A stretch of DNA of 64,000 nucleotides from Ensifer sp. MPMI2T (GCF_004827385.1 NZ_SRXN01000030.1:1-64000), one strand, 5' to 3'; positions 25,076 through 34,600 are shown, counted from the stretch's first letter. The notes: generated from the letters alone by a model not told the origin. Made by a program: numbers and translations.

Positions 25076-25516
25076 ATGTCTCAGAATGTCATCGTCCTCA
25101 TCGGGCGCATCCTCCTTTCGATCATGTTCATAATGTCTGGCTTCGGTAAGTTGGCCGACCCGACGGCAACTGCCGGCATGATTGCCGGCGCTGGATGGCC
25201 GGCAGCAACGGCTCTCGCCTACGTCGCCGGCCTGTTTGAGCTCGTCGCCGGTATTGCGGTCCTCGTCGGTTTCCAGACGCGCATTGCGTCCTATCTGCTG
25301 GCCGCTTTCTGCCTGGTTACCGGTCTCGTCTTCCACAGCGGCGCCATCAACGTTCCGGATTTCCCGCCGGCTGCCAACGGCCTGCTGACGGTCTTCAACC
25401 AGATCATGCTGATGAAGAACCTTACGATCGCCGGCGCCTTCCTGGTGCTGGCCACCTTCGGTCCGGGCGCGCTTTCGGTCGATGCCCGCACTGGAAAGGC
25501 CCTCGCCACCGCATAA
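25076..25516 (+). CDS. DoxX family membrane protein
   Basis: A 146-residue four-helix inner-membrane protein: IGRILLSIMFIMSGFGKLADP (typical DoxX opening), LAYVAGLFELVAGIAVLVGF, IASYLLAAFCLVTGLVFHS and NLTIAGAFLVLATFGPGALSVD. The family is tied to thiol/oxidative stress in some bacteria, but no specific role is shown here. ACAGGAGCC precedes the ATG at 25076; earlier in-frame codons are in the clr leader. It is divergent from clr and closed by a good terminator. Confidence 0.88.
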   Translation: MSQNVIVLIGRILLSIMFIMSGFGKLADPTATAGMIAGAGWPAATALAYVAGLFELVAGIAVLVGFQTRIASYLLAAFCLVTGLVFHSGAINVPDFPPAANGLLTVFNQIMLMKNLTIAGAFLVLATFGPGALSVDARTGKALATA

Positions 25517-25549
25517 GGCGTGACGAAACGTTTCCGACCAAACAAAGCG

Positions 25550-25576
25550 CCCGCCGGCTGTCCCCGGCGGGTTTTT
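25550..25576 (+). terminator. Rho-independent terminator of the DoxX gene
   Basis: Stem CCCGCCGG / CCGGCGGG with a 6-base loop is followed directly by TTTTT. It lies 34 bases after the DoxX stop and before the convergent mutarotase gene. Confidence 0.88.
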
Positions 25577-25592
25577 GCATTGTGGCGTGATG

Positions 25593-26021
25593 TCAGGGAT
25601 AGATGACGCCCTTGCGGAGAATGACGTTGCCATAAAGGCGCGGTTCACTGGTCTGCACCACCGTATGGGCGGCCTTCACGCGCGGATAGAAGTCGGCGCC
25701 GAGCAGCGGCACGACGTTGCGCGACGGCTCATGCCTGCTGCAGCACTCGATGATTTCCCGATGCACCGGGTCGAGCGCCTGCTTGTCCTGCTTGACGGTG
25801 GCGCGGAAGATCGCTTCGGGCACGAAATCGTCGATCGGCAGGACACTTAAGATCGCGTCGAGCACCGGGATGAGGCCGTGTCCGTCGAGCCGGACAAGGC
25901 GACGCGCGTGTTCCTGGCCCGGATAATTACCGTCGACAAGCGCGATCTCGTCGCCGTGACCCATTGCCCTCAGTGCCGAGAGAAGTTCGGGGCCGAGCAG
26001 CGGGTTTATTCCTTTCAGCAT
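25593..26021 (-). CDS. RbsD/FucU family sugar mutarotase
   Basis: A 142-residue protein. MLKGINPLLGPELLSALRAMGHGDEIALVDGNYP is the RbsD/FucU opening with the catalytic His/Asp region; a central RVKAAHTVVQTSEPRLYGNVIL follows and carries the family's conserved Tyr/Asn. The family interconverts sugar ring forms or anomers (ribose pyranose/furanose, fucose anomers). Next to a fructose-type transporter it may speed conversion of imported ketose or aldose rings, which is inference. Its ATG shares a base with the TGA of the upstream ROK gene, implying translational coupling. Confidence 0.87.
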   Translation of the reverse strand: MLKGINPLLGPELLSALRAMGHGDEIALVDGNYPGQEHARRLVRLDGHGLIPVLDAILSVLPIDDFVPEAIFRATVKQDKQALDPVHREIIECCSRHEPSRNVVPLLGADFYPRVKAAHTVVQTSEPRLYGNVILRKGVIYP

Positions 26022-27253
26022 CAACTAAGCTCCTTGAAGAGGACGTTGGTGTCCAAGAGATAACGGGAAAACAGCGGAAGGCTCGCGCCGCCGATCGCCC
26101 GGGCGTGGCTTCCGACCGCGCCTTCGACGAGGTCCGGAATTGTCACACCTTGGAGGTCGAGCGTTTGCAGGGCCCGGCGTGTCGCCGCAAGGATGCGCGC
26201 CCGCACCCAGGGGGGAAAACCGCCATCGATGACTGCCGCCGAGAAATCGATGATCGATGCGGCGGAGACAACGGCCTGAGCAAGGGCCGCGGCGGTGTCC
26301 TGGATCCAGATCTCGAGCGGTTCGCCGAAATCGATCCAATCGTCCGCCGAATACCAGAGCGGCTGCGGATCAATGCCGTGCCCGCGCAGCAGGTTTTCAA
26401 GCACGAAGACCGAAGCGATTTTCAGCAATTGCGTGGACTTGCCGTCCTTGCCGGAGACCGGCAGCGGGCCGACCGCTCCTGCGGTCCCGGTCCGCCCGGA
26501 AAAGAGGGCGGAGTTGAGGACGATGCCGCCGCCGATGAAGGAGCCGATATAGAAATAGACGAAATCAGGATAACTTGAGCCGACGCCGAAGGCGAGTTCC
26601 GCTCCGCAGGCGCTCGTTCCGTCGTTCTGCAGAAAGACCGGGTGGCGGATCTGTGCGGCCACTGCCGCCTGCAGATTGGAGTCACGCCAGCGGTCCATTT
26701 CTTCCCGCGGCGCGCCGACTTCCTCGGCCCAGTTCCAGAGTTCGAAAGGCGTCGCGATACCGACGCCGGCGATCCGCGCGCGCTGCTCGGGCGCCAGTTG
26801 CTGCTCGAGTTTTTCGATACCGCCGACGATGAAGGTGACGAGATCCTCGGGTAGCGGGTAGGTATGGATCTGATGCAGATGCAGCCGAATATTGCCGACG
26901 AAATCCATCAAAACCAGGTCAGCGCTGCGTCGGCCGATCTTGACGCCGAAGGAGTAGACCGCATCCGGATTGAGGCGCATCGGGATCGAGGGCTGACCGA
27001 CGCGGCCGCGTACCGGGGCGCCGCGGATCAGGAGACCGTCGCGTTCCAGCGCGCGCATGATGACCGAGACGGTTTGGGCGGAGAGGCCGGAGCGCCGGGC
27101 GATGTCCGCTTTCGACAGACTGCCGTGGCGGCGGACCAGCGACATGACCAGGCGCTCGTTATAGGCACGCACGCGGGTCTGGTTCGCTCCGCCGCTTGGG
27201 TCGATCACGTCCGGTTGCGTCGATCCCCCGCGGGAATCGTCTGTCAGTGACAT
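26021..27253 (-). CDS. frcR: ROK-family transcriptional regulator of the frc locus
   Basis: A 410-residue ROK repressor. The N-terminal winged helix is ERLVMSLVRRHGSLSKADIARRSGLSAQTVSVIMRALERDGLLIR (about 35-80). The sugar-kinase-like body has the ROK features FGVKIGRRSADLVLMDFVG, FLQNDGTSACGAEL and IGSFIGGGIVLN. The zinc-binding C-x-C cluster of active ROK kinases is not apparent, fitting a regulator. ATG 27253 is preceded by GGGAGGAG. It is divergent from frcB, and a repeat element fills part of the gap; it most likely controls frcBCAK and itself. Confidence 0.87.
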   Translation of the reverse strand: MSLTDDSRGGSTQPDVIDPSGGANQTRVRAYNERLVMSLVRRHGSLSKADIARRSGLSAQTVSVIMRALERDGLLIRGAPVRGRVGQPSIPMRLNPDAVYSFGVKIGRRSADLVLMDFVGNIRLHLHQIHTYPLPEDLVTFIVGGIEKLEQQLAPEQRARIAGVGIATPFELWNWAEEVGAPREEMDRWRDSNLQAAVAAQIRHPVFLQNDGTSACGAELAFGVGSSYPDFVYFYIGSFIGGGIVLNSALFSGRTGTAGAVGPLPVSGKDGKSTQLLKIASVFVLENLLRGHGIDPQPLWYSADDWIDFGEPLEIWIQDTAAALAQAVVSAASIIDFSAAVIDGGFPPWVRARILAATRRALQTLDLQGVTIPDLVEGAVGSHARAIGGASLPLFSRYLLDTNVLFKELS

Positions 27254-27287
27254 GCCACCGTCTCCTCCCGTTGGCACCGCGGCATGA

Positions 27288-27384
27288 TTCCTTAAATCGG
27301 GGCCGATCCAAGAACAAATCATGCAGCAAATTCAAAATTCTACAGTGGACCTTGCGCGTATGATCGGGATGCAAAGCGCTGTAG
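27288..27384 (-). repeat. Composite hairpin repeat, copy B (inverted)
   Basis: Read on the minus strand it starts CTACAGCGCTTTGC, has ACGCGCAAGGTCCACTGTAG, then TTTTGAATTTGCTGCATG and ends CCCCGATTTAAGGAA. The order of parts is as in copies A and C, with more mismatches in the stems. It lies in the frcR-frcB gap on the frcR side. Confidence 0.65.
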
Positions 27385-27521
27385 ATGCTCGCTTGGCGCG
27401 AGTCTGTTGTTGTTTCACTTCAGGTCGATCTGTTATTTCCCGGACGATCCGGATTCCTCCAACCTCGTCCGAGCCTAAGAATGCCACAACCAAATAATAA
27501 TTCAATTTGATTTATTTATTG

Positions 27522-27541
27522 ACACCCAGAAAGTTTGGTGT
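27522..27541. promoter_or_regulatory. Inverted repeat before frcB, possible FrcR operator
   Basis: ACACC-N10-GGTGT lies about 100 bases before the frcB start in an AT-rich patch. A TTGACA (27519-27524) overlaps its left arm and could be a -35 hexamer, although no good -10 is found at the expected distance. Binding by FrcR is inference from position only. Confidence 0.35.
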
Positions 27542-27639
27542 TTGACTTACCTTCGGAAGCGTCGTCCGCAGGAGGAGAATGCTGCGGCGGCGGTGCCTGT
27601 GCCGGTCCACCGGCGATTTTTCATCCTTGGGAGGGTTTT

Positions 27640-28665
27640 ATGAAGAAAACAGTTCTTTCTGCCGCATTCGGCGCGCTCGCGCTTGGCGTGGCCTTCGCTT
27701 CGCCGTCGCAGGCGGCCGATATCTCCGCATGCCTCATCACCAAGACCGACACCAACCCCTTCTTCGTGAAGATGAAGGAAGGTGCAACCGCCAAGGCCCA
27801 GGAACTGGGCATGACGCTGAAGTCCTATGCCGGCAAGATCGACGGTGATTCCGAAAGCCAGGTTGCAGCGATCGAAACCTGCATTGCCGATGGTGCCAAG
27901 GGCATTCTGCTGACGGCATCCGACACCAAGGGCATTGTGCCGCAGGTGCAGAAGGCACGCGAAGCCGGCTTGCTGGTCATCGCGCTCGACACGCCTCTTG
28001 AGCCGCTCGACGCCGCCGACGCCACCTTTGCGACTGACAATTTGCTCGCCGGCAAGCTGATCGGCCAATGGGCGGCCGCAACGCTCGGTGACGCCGCCAA
28101 GGACGCGAAGGTCGCCTTCCTCGACCTGACGCCATCGCAGCCGACCGTCGACGTTCTGCGCGACCAGGGCTTCATGATCGGCTTCGGCATCGATCCGAAG
28201 GACCCGAACAAGATCGGTGACGAGGACGACGCGCGCATCGTCGGCCACGACGTCACCAACGGCAACGAAGAAGGCGGCCGTACCGCCATGGAGAACCTTC
28301 TCCAGAAGGACCCGACCATCAACGTCGTGCACACGATCAATGAGCCTGCCGCCGCCGGCGCCTATGAGGCGCTGAAGGCCGTCGGCCGTGAAAAGGACGT
28401 GCTGATCGTTTCCGTCGACGGCGGTTGCCCGGGCGTCAAGAACGTCGCCGACGGCGTCATCGGTGCGACATCGCAGCAATATCCGCTGATGATGGCCGCG
28501 CTCGGCATCGAAGCGATCAAGAAGTTCGCCGACACCGGCGAAAAGCCGAAGCCGACCGAAGGCAAGGACTTCGTCGATACCGGCGTCTCGCTCGTCACCG
28601 ACAAGCCGGTCTCTGGTGTCGAGTCGATCGACACCAAGGTGGGCACGGAAAAGTGCTGGGGCTGA
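27640..28665 (+). CDS. frcB: Fructose ABC transporter, periplasmic binding protein
   Basis: A 341-residue type I sugar-binding protein of the CUT2 family. The signal peptide [20 protein letters not shown] ends at SQAA. The mature domain starts [23 protein letters not shown], with later conserved [31 protein letters not shown] and [19 protein letters not shown]. In S. meliloti FrcB binds fructose, and competition data extend this to ribose and mannose. ATG 27640 follows GGGAGGGTTTT. A GC-rich hairpin at 28714-28737 separates it from frcC and may keep binding-protein mRNA in excess. Confidence 0.95.
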   Translation: MKKTVLSAAFGALALGVAFASPSQAADISACLITKTDTNPFFVKMKEGATAKAQELGMTLKSYAGKIDGDSESQVAAIETCIADGAKGILLTASDTKGIVPQVQKAREAGLLVIALDTPLEPLDAADATFATDNLLAGKLIGQWAAATLGDAAKDAKVAFLDLTPSQPTVDVLRDQGFMIGFGIDPKDPNKIGDEDDARIVGHDVTNGNEEGGRTAMENLLQKDPTINVVHTINEPAAAGAYEALKAVGREKDVLIVSVDGGCPGVKNVADGVIGATSQQYPLMMAALGIEAIKKFADTGEKPKPTEGKDFVDTGVSLVTDKPVSGVESIDTKVGTEKCWG

Positions 28666-28713
28666 TCGGCCCCCAGTCCAGATAGATCATGTCCGGACAG
28701 ATCATGTGACAGG

Positions 28714-28737
28714 GAAGGGCGGCCCCGGCCGCCCTTC
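28714..28737 (+). terminator. Intercistronic hairpin between frcB and frcC
   Basis: GAAGGGCGGCC and GGCCGCCCTTC form a near-perfect stem with only CC between the full arms; no T-run follows. It is better seen as a partial terminator or mRNA-stabilising hairpin that raises frcB over frcCA than as a full stop. Confidence 0.6.
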
Positions 28738-28879
28738 GTGTAAGCGCCGCAGTCTTTGACAAGGCGCGGAAAACCTGCACAATTTTTAGTAATTGCTGAA
28801 ACTCGCCGAGATCAGAGGCGGGCCGCATCCGGCAGCAATGCAACCCCCCTTGGGAATGGGGTTCACGGGAGGAGTCTCC

Positions 28880-29962
28880 ATGGCCGAACCAAATACAGCC
28901 GCACCGACATCCCAGGAATTCGAAAAGGTCCTGGTCAACAGCTCGACGGAAGTCGCGTCCTTCGACACGCACGACAAGACGCCGCTTCAGAAGCTCCAGC
29001 ATTTCCTTCATTCAAGCCCGGCCGCCGTTCCTCTGATCGTGCTGGTCCTGTCGTTGATCGCCTTCGGCGCCATCCTCGGCGGCAAGTTCTTTTCTGCCTT
29101 CACGCTGACGCTGATCCTGCAGCAGGTAGCGATCGTCGGCATCGTCGGCGCCGCCCAGACGCTCGTCGTCCTGACGGCGGGTATCGATCTCTCGGTCGGC
29201 GCCATGATGGTGCTGTCGTCAGTCATCATGGGGCAGTTCACCTTCCGCTACGGCTTGCCGCCGGCCTTGTCGGTCCTCTGCGGCCTCGGCGTCGGGGCGC
29301 TCTGCGGCTTTATCAACGGCACGCTTGTTGCGCGCATGAAGCTGCCGCCCTTCATCGTCACGCTCGGCATGTGGCAGATCGTGCTCGCCTCCAACTTCCT
29401 CTATTCCGCCAACGAGACGATCCGCGCCCAGGATATCTCCGCTAACGCGCCGATCCTGCAGTTCTTCGGTCAGAACTTCCGCATCGGCAATGCCGTCTTC
29501 ACCTATGGCGTCGTCGCCATGGTGCTGCTCGTGGCCCTGCTTTGGTATGTGCTCAACCGCACCGCCTGGGGGCGCTATGTCTACGCGGTCGGCGACGACC
29601 CGGAGGCGGCCAAGCTCGCCGGCGTCAATGTCAAGGGCATGCTCGTCACCATCTACACGCTTTCGGGTCTGATCTGCGCGCTTGCCGGCTGGGCTCTGAT
29701 CGGCCGCATCGGCTCGGTCTCGCCGACGGCTGGCCAGTTCGCGAACATCGAATCGATCACCGCCGTGGTGATCGGCGGCATCTCGCTCTTCGGCGGCCGC
29801 GGCTCGATCCTCGGCATGCTCTTCGGCGCGCTGATCGTCGGCGTCTTCTCGCTCGGGCTTCGCCTCATGGGCACGGACCCGCAATGGACCTATCTCCTGA
29901 TCGGCTTGCTGATCATCATCGCCGTCGCAATCGACCAGTGGATCAGAAAGGTAGCAGCCTGA
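28880..29962 (+). CDS. frcC: Fructose ABC transporter, permease
   Basis: A 360-residue CUT2 (RbsC-like) inner-membrane permease. After a polar N-terminal stretch of about 50 residues come about ten hydrophobic segments. Conserved marks are LVVLTAGIDLSVGAMMVLSS and the loop AVGDDPEAAKLAGVNV that contacts the ATPase. ATG 28880 has GGGAGGAG; the frame is open upstream, but without family sequence. Its TGA overlaps the ATG of frcA by one base. Confidence 0.95.
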   Translation: MAEPNTAAPTSQEFEKVLVNSSTEVASFDTHDKTPLQKLQHFLHSSPAAVPLIVLVLSLIAFGAILGGKFFSAFTLTLILQQVAIVGIVGAAQTLVVLTAGIDLSVGAMMVLSSVIMGQFTFRYGLPPALSVLCGLGVGALCGFINGTLVARMKLPPFIVTLGMWQIVLASNFLYSANETIRAQDISANAPILQFFGQNFRIGNAVFTYGVVAMVLLVALLWYVLNRTAWGRYVYAVGDDPEAAKLAGVNVKGMLVTIYTLSGLICALAGWALIGRIGSVSPTAGQFANIESITAVVIGGISLFGGRGSILGMLFGALIVGVFSLGLRLMGTDPQWTYLLIGLLIIIAVAIDQWIRKVAA

Positions 29963-30744
29963 TGGCACAACAACCCATTCTCACCGCTCGCGGTCTCGTC
30001 AAGCGCTACGGTCGCGTGACCGCTCTCGACCATGCCGATTTCGATCTCTACCCGGGTGAAATCCTGGCCGTGATCGGCGACAATGGCGCCGGCAAATCCT
30101 CGATGATCAAGGCGATCTCCGGCGCGATCACGCCTGACGAGGGCGAGATCCAACTCGAGGGCCAGCCGGTGCATTTCCGCTCTCCGATGGAAGCCAGGAA
30201 GGCCGGCATCGAGACCGTCTACCAGAACCTCGCCTTGTCGCCGGCGCTATCGATCGCCGACAACATGTTCCTCGGCCGCGAGATCCGCAAACCGGGCATC
30301 ATGGGCAAGTGGTTTCGCTCGCTGGACCGCGCGGCAATGGAAAAGCAAGCGCGGGCAAAGCTCTCCGAACTCGGCCTGATGACGATCCAGAACATCAACC
30401 AGGCGGTCGAGACCCTGTCGGGCGGCCAGCGTCAGGGTGTTGCCGTCGCGCGCGCCGCGGCATTCGGTTCCAAGGTGGTCATCATGGACGAACCGACGGC
30501 GGCGCTGGGCGTCAAGGAAAGCCGGCGCGTGCTGGAATTGATCCTCGACGTGCGCCGCCGCGGCCTGCCGATCGTATTGATCTCGCACAATATGCCGCAC
30601 GTCTTCGAGGTCGCGGACCGGATCCACATCCACCGCCTCGGCCGTCGGCTCTGCGTCATCAATCCGAAGGAATACACGATGTCGGATGCGGTCGCCTTCA
30701 TGACCGGCGCCAAGGCGCCGCCCGGCGAGGTGCTGGCTGCATGA
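29962..30744 (+). CDS. frcA: Fructose ABC transporter, ATP-binding protein
   Basis: A 260-residue ABC ATPase with Walker A GDNGAGKSS (about 41-49), Q-loop TVYQNLALSP, signature LSGGQRQGVAVARA, Walker B VVIMDEPTAALG and switch His in LISHNM. It has a single ATPase domain, unlike the duplicated RbsA/XylG proteins, so it must act as a dimer with FrcC. The start and stop overlap frcC and frcK respectively, so the operon is tightly coupled. Confidence 0.95.
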   Translation: MAQQPILTARGLVKRYGRVTALDHADFDLYPGEILAVIGDNGAGKSSMIKAISGAITPDEGEIQLEGQPVHFRSPMEARKAGIETVYQNLALSPALSIADNMFLGREIRKPGIMGKWFRSLDRAAMEKQARAKLSELGLMTIQNINQAVETLSGGQRQGVAVARAAAFGSKVVIMDEPTAALGVKESRRVLELILDVRRRGLPIVLISHNMPHVFEVADRIHIHRLGRRLCVINPKEYTMSDAVAFMTGAKAPPGEVLAA

Positions 30745-31361
30745 ATGTGCAAGCCTTGACGGACGAGGTCCTGAAACGGGCGGCCGGCGCCGCCCGTTTC
30801 ATCGTTGCAATTGCCGGCCCTCCGGGTGCCGGCAAATCGACGCTCTCCGAAGCGCTCGCCGAGGCGCTCGCCGAAGCCGGAGAGAAGACGGCTGTTCTGC
30901 CGATGGATGGCTTCCATATGGACAATGCCGTTCTCGAAGAGAAGGGACTGCTTGCGCGCAAGGGCGCGCCGGAAACCTTCGACTTCCGATCGTTTCTCTC
31001 GACGGTCGTCGCCGTTCGGGCCAATGACGGCGAAGTCCTCGTGCCGATCTTCGACCGGTCGCGCGAACTGGCAATTGCATCCGCGCAGGTAATCGCCCCG
31101 GAGACGCGCATCGTTCTTGTTGAAGGCAACTATCTTATGCTCGACGAGGCGCCGTGGAACAGGCTCGACGGTGCCTTCGACTTTTCGATCTTTATCGATC
31201 CCGGCCTTGAGGTGATCGAGCGGCGATTGCTGAAACGCTGGTTCGATCACGGCTATGACGACGAGACCGCGAAGATGAAGGCGTTCGGCAACGACATCCC
31301 GAACGCCCGGCGCGTCATCGGCAACTGCCGGCCGGCCGACCTCGTCATCCGGGATTTCTGA
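30741..31361 (+). CDS. frcK: P-loop kinase of the frc operon
   Basis: A 206-residue P-loop phosphotransferase with Walker A AGPPGAGKST (about 25-34), DGFHMDN as in pantothenate/uridine kinase-like proteins, VPIFDRSRELA, VLVEGNYLMLDE (Walker B) and RRLLKRWFDHGYDDE. It resembles the YggC/FrcK branch; its substrate has not been clearly shown, and it was reported not to be the main fructose kinase. Its ATGA overlaps the frcA stop. A palindromic repeat follows it. Confidence 0.88.
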   Translation: MNVQALTDEVLKRAAGAARFIVAIAGPPGAGKSTLSEALAEALAEAGEKTAVLPMDGFHMDNAVLEEKGLLARKGAPETFDFRSFLSTVVAVRANDGEVLVPIFDRSRELAIASAQVIAPETRIVLVEGNYLMLDEAPWNRLDGAFDFSIFIDPGLEVIERRLLKRWFDHGYDDETAKMKAFGNDIPNARRVIGNCRPADLVIRDF

Positions 31362-31373
31362 GAGATGGCCTTG

Positions 31374-31421
31374 GAGCGGGATGAGGAAAAGTGTGCGCGG
31401 TTTTCCGCCCGCATCCCGCTC
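31374..31421. repeat. Small palindromic repeat after frcK
   Basis: GAGCGGGATG...GGAAAA and TTTTCC...CATCCCGCTC form a 48-base imperfect hairpin, a pattern that recurs in intergenic DNA of Rhizobiales. It may end the frc transcript. Confidence 0.65.
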
Positions 31422-31569
31422 TGTGATTTTCGAATCGCCATTGTGTTTTGCGGCGCAATGATGATATCGAGGCGCGGTTTCACCACATGAAGTCCCGCCC
31501 ATCGAGCGCACCGACCGGCCGCAACGCCGCTCGCGCCGATCGGACGCGAGCATCGGGAGAACGCTGACC

Positions 31570-32607
31570 ATGCAAGACCTCGTTATCCGCCGCCCGGATG
31601 ATTGGCACCTTCACCTGCGCGACGGCGGCATGCTGCGTGGCGTGATTGCGGACACGAGCCGCCACTTCGCCCGCGCCATCATCATGCCCAACCTGGTGCC
31701 GCCGGTCGTGACCACCGCCGATGCCGCCGCCTATCGCGAGCGCATCCTCGCCGCCATTCCCGCTGAGGATCGGTTCGAGCCGTTGATGACGCTCTATCTC
31801 ACCGAAGGCACCGACCCGGACGATGTCGAGGCCGGCTTCAAGCGCGGCTTGGTCAAGGCGGTCAAGCTCTATCCGGCAGGAGCGACGACCAACTCGCACA
31901 GCGGCGTTCGCGACATCGAGAAGGCGATGCCAGTTCTCGAGCGCATGGCTGAGATCGGTGTGCCGCTCTGTGTCCACGGCGAGGTGACGACTGCAGACGT
32001 CGACATCTTCGACCGCGAAGCGGTTTTTATCGAAACCGTACTCGACCCACTCCGCCGGCGCCTGCCGGAGCTTCGCATCACGATGGAGCACGTGACGACC
32101 AAGGACGGCATCGACTACATCAAGGCGTCGAAGGCCAATCTCGCCGGTTCGATTACGACCCACCATCTGATCATAAATCGCAACGCCATTCTCGTCGGCG
32201 GTATCAAGCCGCATTACTACTGCCTGCCGGTCGCCAAGCGTGAGACGCACCGCCTGGCGCTGCGCGCGGCCGCGACGTCCAGTGACGTCCGCTTCTTCCT
32301 CGGCACCGATTCCGCGCCCCATGTCGATCCGCTCAAGGAATGCGCCTGCGGCTGCGCCGGCATCTACACCTCGATAAATACCCTGAGCTGCCTTGCCCAT
32401 GTCTTCGAGGAGGAGGGTGCGCTTCACCGCCTCGAGGCCTTTGCGTCGTTGAACGGTCCCGCCTGGTATGGCCTGCCGGTCAACGAGGAGACGATCACGC
32501 TGCGCAAGAGCGAAGAGCCGGTGCGCTATCCCGCAAAGGTCGAGACGGAAGCGGGGCCGGTCACGGTTTTCGATCCAATGTTCCCGCTCCACTGGACGGT
32601 TGTCTGA
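31570..32607 (+). CDS. pyrC: Dihydroorotase (class II)
   Basis: A 345-residue zinc enzyme that closes carbamoyl-aspartate to dihydroorotate in pyrimidine synthesis. Metal ligands and catalytic parts are visible: HLHLRDG (H13, H15), carboxylated K99 in [24 protein letters not shown] and FLGTDSAPH with the catalytic Asp. Length and motifs match E. coli PyrC, the active monofunctional type, not the inactive PyrC' partner. It is followed 71 bases later by pyrE. Confidence 0.96.
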   Translation: MQDLVIRRPDDWHLHLRDGGMLRGVIADTSRHFARAIIMPNLVPPVVTTADAAAYRERILAAIPAEDRFEPLMTLYLTEGTDPDDVEAGFKRGLVKAVKLYPAGATTNSHSGVRDIEKAMPVLERMAEIGVPLCVHGEVTTADVDIFDREAVFIETVLDPLRRRLPELRITMEHVTTKDGIDYIKASKANLAGSITTHHLIINRNAILVGGIKPHYYCLPVAKRETHRLALRAAATSSDVRFFLGTDSAPHVDPLKECACGCAGIYTSINTLSCLAHVFEEEGALHRLEAFASLNGPAWYGLPVNEETITLRKSEEPVRYPAKVETEAGPVTVFDPMFPLHWTVV

Positions 32608-32678
32608 TTAACGAGGTTTGTTTTGCCGCGTGCCTGAAGCCCGTCCCCGCTTTCGGGTCACGCTAGAAGGAGAGTTTC

Positions 32679-33377
32679 ATGTTTTCCAACGCGTTCACCG
32701 ACAAGGCGGTGATGGCCGAGCTGGTCGCGAAAATGCTCTGGGAGATCAAGGCGGTGCATTTCCGCGCCGACGAGCCCTACAAGCTCTCCTCCGGCATGGC
32801 GAGTCCTGTCTACATCGATTGCCGCAAGCTGATCTCCTATCCGCGCATCCGCTCGGCGGTGATGGATTTCGCCGCCGCGACGATCCTTCGCGAGGCCGGC
32901 TTCGAGCAGTTCGACGTCGTCGCCGGTGGCGAGACGGCTGGCATTCCCTTCGCTGCCATGCTTGCCGAGCGGCTCGGCCTGCCGATGGTCTATGTGCGCA
33001 AAGCCCCGAAGGGCCACGGCCGCAATGCCCAGATCGAGGGCCATATGCCGGAAGGCGCTCGCGTGCTGGTCATCGAGGACCTGACGACCGCCGGCGGCTC
33101 GATGTTCAAGTTCATCGATGCGATCCGCGCCGCCGGCGGCATTGTCGATCACGGCATCGCGCTCTTTTACTACGACATCTTCCCGGAAGCGCGCGGCGAC
33201 ATGAAAGCAAAGGGCGTCGATCTGCACTTCATCGCCACTTGGCGCAACGTGCTGGCGGTTGCCCGCGAGCAGGCGCTGTTCGACGACAAGACGCTGAACG
33301 AGGTCGAAGCCTTCCTCAACGCTCCGCTCGCCTGGTCCGGCCGCAATGGCGGCGTCAGCGCGCTCGCAGCCCAGTAA
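32679..33377 (+). CDS. pyrE: Orotate phosphoribosyltransferase
   Basis: A 232-residue type I phosphoribosyltransferase converting orotate and PRPP to OMP. It shows [18 protein letters not shown] (orotate side), [36 protein letters not shown] (flexible loop) and the PRPP motif [26 protein letters not shown] lies before the ATG. It directly follows pyrC, so two consecutive de novo pyrimidine functions (the dihydroorotate dehydrogenase step between them excepted) are cotranscribed. Confidence 0.96.
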   Translation: MFSNAFTDKAVMAELVAKMLWEIKAVHFRADEPYKLSSGMASPVYIDCRKLISYPRIRSAVMDFAAATILREAGFEQFDVVAGGETAGIPFAAMLAERLGLPMVYVRKAPKGHGRNAQIEGHMPEGARVLVIEDLTTAGGSMFKFIDAIRAAGGIVDHGIALFYYDIFPEARGDMKAKGVDLHFIATWRNVLAVAREQALFDDKTLNEVEAFLNAPLAWSGRNGGVSALAAQ

Positions 33378-33446
33378 GCTTTCCGCTGGCTTTGGCGGGA
33401 AATCTGATTTAAATCGATTGAATGACCGTTGAGGGAGGAAATGCCG

Positions 33447-34373
33447 ATGATCGTTTGCTGCGGGGAAGCCTTGATCGACATGCTGCCGCGCGACACGGCA
33501 GCCGGGGAGAGCGCATTTGCGCCCTATGCCGGCGGCGCGATTTTCAACACCGCCATTGCGCTCGGGCGACTCGGCATTCGGACGGGCTTTTTCACCGGCC
33601 TCTCCGACGACATGTTCGGCGATATCCTGCGCGCTACGCTGAAAGCCGCGAATGTCGATTTCGGCCCTTGCGCGACCCTCCCGCTGCACACGACGCTTGC
33701 CTTCGTGAAACTCGTCGATGGTCACGCGAGCTACGCCTTCTTCGACGAGAATACCGCGGGCCGGATGATCGCCAAGGAGCATCTGCCGGCGCTCGGCGAT
33801 TCCTGCGAAGCACTGCATTTCGGTGCGATCAGCCTCATTCCTGAGCCGTGCGGCTCGACTTACGAGGCCTTGATGGTGCGCGAACGCGAGAAACGGGTGA
33901 TCTCTTTCGACCCGAACATTCGCCCCGGCTTCATCAAGGATCGCGAGGCGCATCTCGGCCGCATGAACCGCATGGCCGCGATGTCGGATATCATCAAGTT
34001 CTCGGACGAGGACCTCGCCTGGTTCGGGATGGAAGGCAGCCATGACGAGCTTGCCGCCGAATGGCTGAAGCGCGGCCCCAAGCTGGTGCTGATCACTAAG
34101 GGTGCCGATGGCGCCGTCGGCTATACCAGGAACCACAAGGTGGAAGTCGCCGGCGAGCGGGTCACAGTTGTCGATACGGTCGGCGCGGGCGACACTTTCG
34201 ATGCCGGCGTGCTGGCGTCGTTGAAGCTCAACAACCTGTTGACCAAGGATGCGGTGGCAAATCTAAGCGACGAGGCGGTCCGCCAGGCGCTGGCGCTCGG
34301 CGCCAAGGCCGCCGCCGTCACCGTTTCGCGGGCAGGCGCCAACCCGCCGTGGCGCTACGAAATTGGACTCTGA
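33447..34373 (+). CDS. frk: Fructokinase (PfkB family)
   Basis: A 308-residue PfkB-family sugar kinase that would phosphorylate fructose imported by FrcBCA to fructose 6-phosphate. Motifs are GEALIDMLP, the sugar-binding YAGGAIFNTAIALGRLG, SFDPNIRPG and the ATP/anion-hole motif VDTVGAGDTFDAG with catalytic base D249. ATG 33447 lies 8 bases after GGAGG; the in-frame ATG at 33441 and the TTG at 33429 sit too close to or inside that site. A short hairpin terminator follows. pgi, converting its product, lies convergently next to it. Confidence 0.94.
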   Translation: MIVCCGEALIDMLPRDTAAGESAFAPYAGGAIFNTAIALGRLGIRTGFFTGLSDDMFGDILRATLKAANVDFGPCATLPLHTTLAFVKLVDGHASYAFFDENTAGRMIAKEHLPALGDSCEALHFGAISLIPEPCGSTYEALMVREREKRVISFDPNIRPGFIKDREAHLGRMNRMAAMSDIIKFSDEDLAWFGMEGSHDELAAEWLKRGPKLVLITKGADGAVGYTRNHKVEVAGERVTVVDTVGAGDTFDAGVLASLKLNNLLTKDAVANLSDEAVRQALALGAKAAAVTVSRAGANPPWRYEIGL

Positions 34374-34380
34374 GTTTCAT

Positions 34381-34399
34381 CCCAGCAGCGCTGGGTTTT
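34381..34399 (+). terminator. Short terminator after frk
   Basis: CCCAGC-AGC-GCTGGG followed by TTTT, 7 bases after the frk stop. The stem is only six pairs and the T-run four, so it is modest; the RIME-like element just downstream may reinforce it. Confidence 0.6.
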
Positions 34400-34431
34400 G
34401 GCCGATCTGATCGAAACGCGCGGCCGTGACA

Positions 34432-34600
34432 CCCCCTTTGGCCTGCCGGCCATCTCCCCCACAAGGGGGGAGAATCTGTACGGCACCGCTCGGCGCCTTA
34501 CCCCAGGCGCTCCCCTGTATTAACATTCCGATCGGAGCGATCGGGCAGCCGCGCAGACTCTCCCCCCTTGTGGGGGAGATGGCCGGCAGGCCAGAGGGGG
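34432..34600. repeat. RIME2-like intergenic element
   Basis: Long outer arms, CCCCCTTTGGCCTGCCGGCC (34432 on) and GGCCGGCAGGCCAGAGGGGG (to 34600), each with an inner hairpin on CTCCCCC/GGGGGGAG type sequence. It lies between the convergent frk and pgi genes. Confidence 0.8.

Larger units (their letters stand above)
27254..27639. other. Intergenic stretch between frcR and frcB
   Basis: This 386-base gap holds the inverted composite repeat (27288-27384), an AT-rich stretch near 27490-27520, a TTGACA-containing inverted repeat at 27522-27541 and the frcB leader. No gene is visible in it. Confidence 0.6.
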
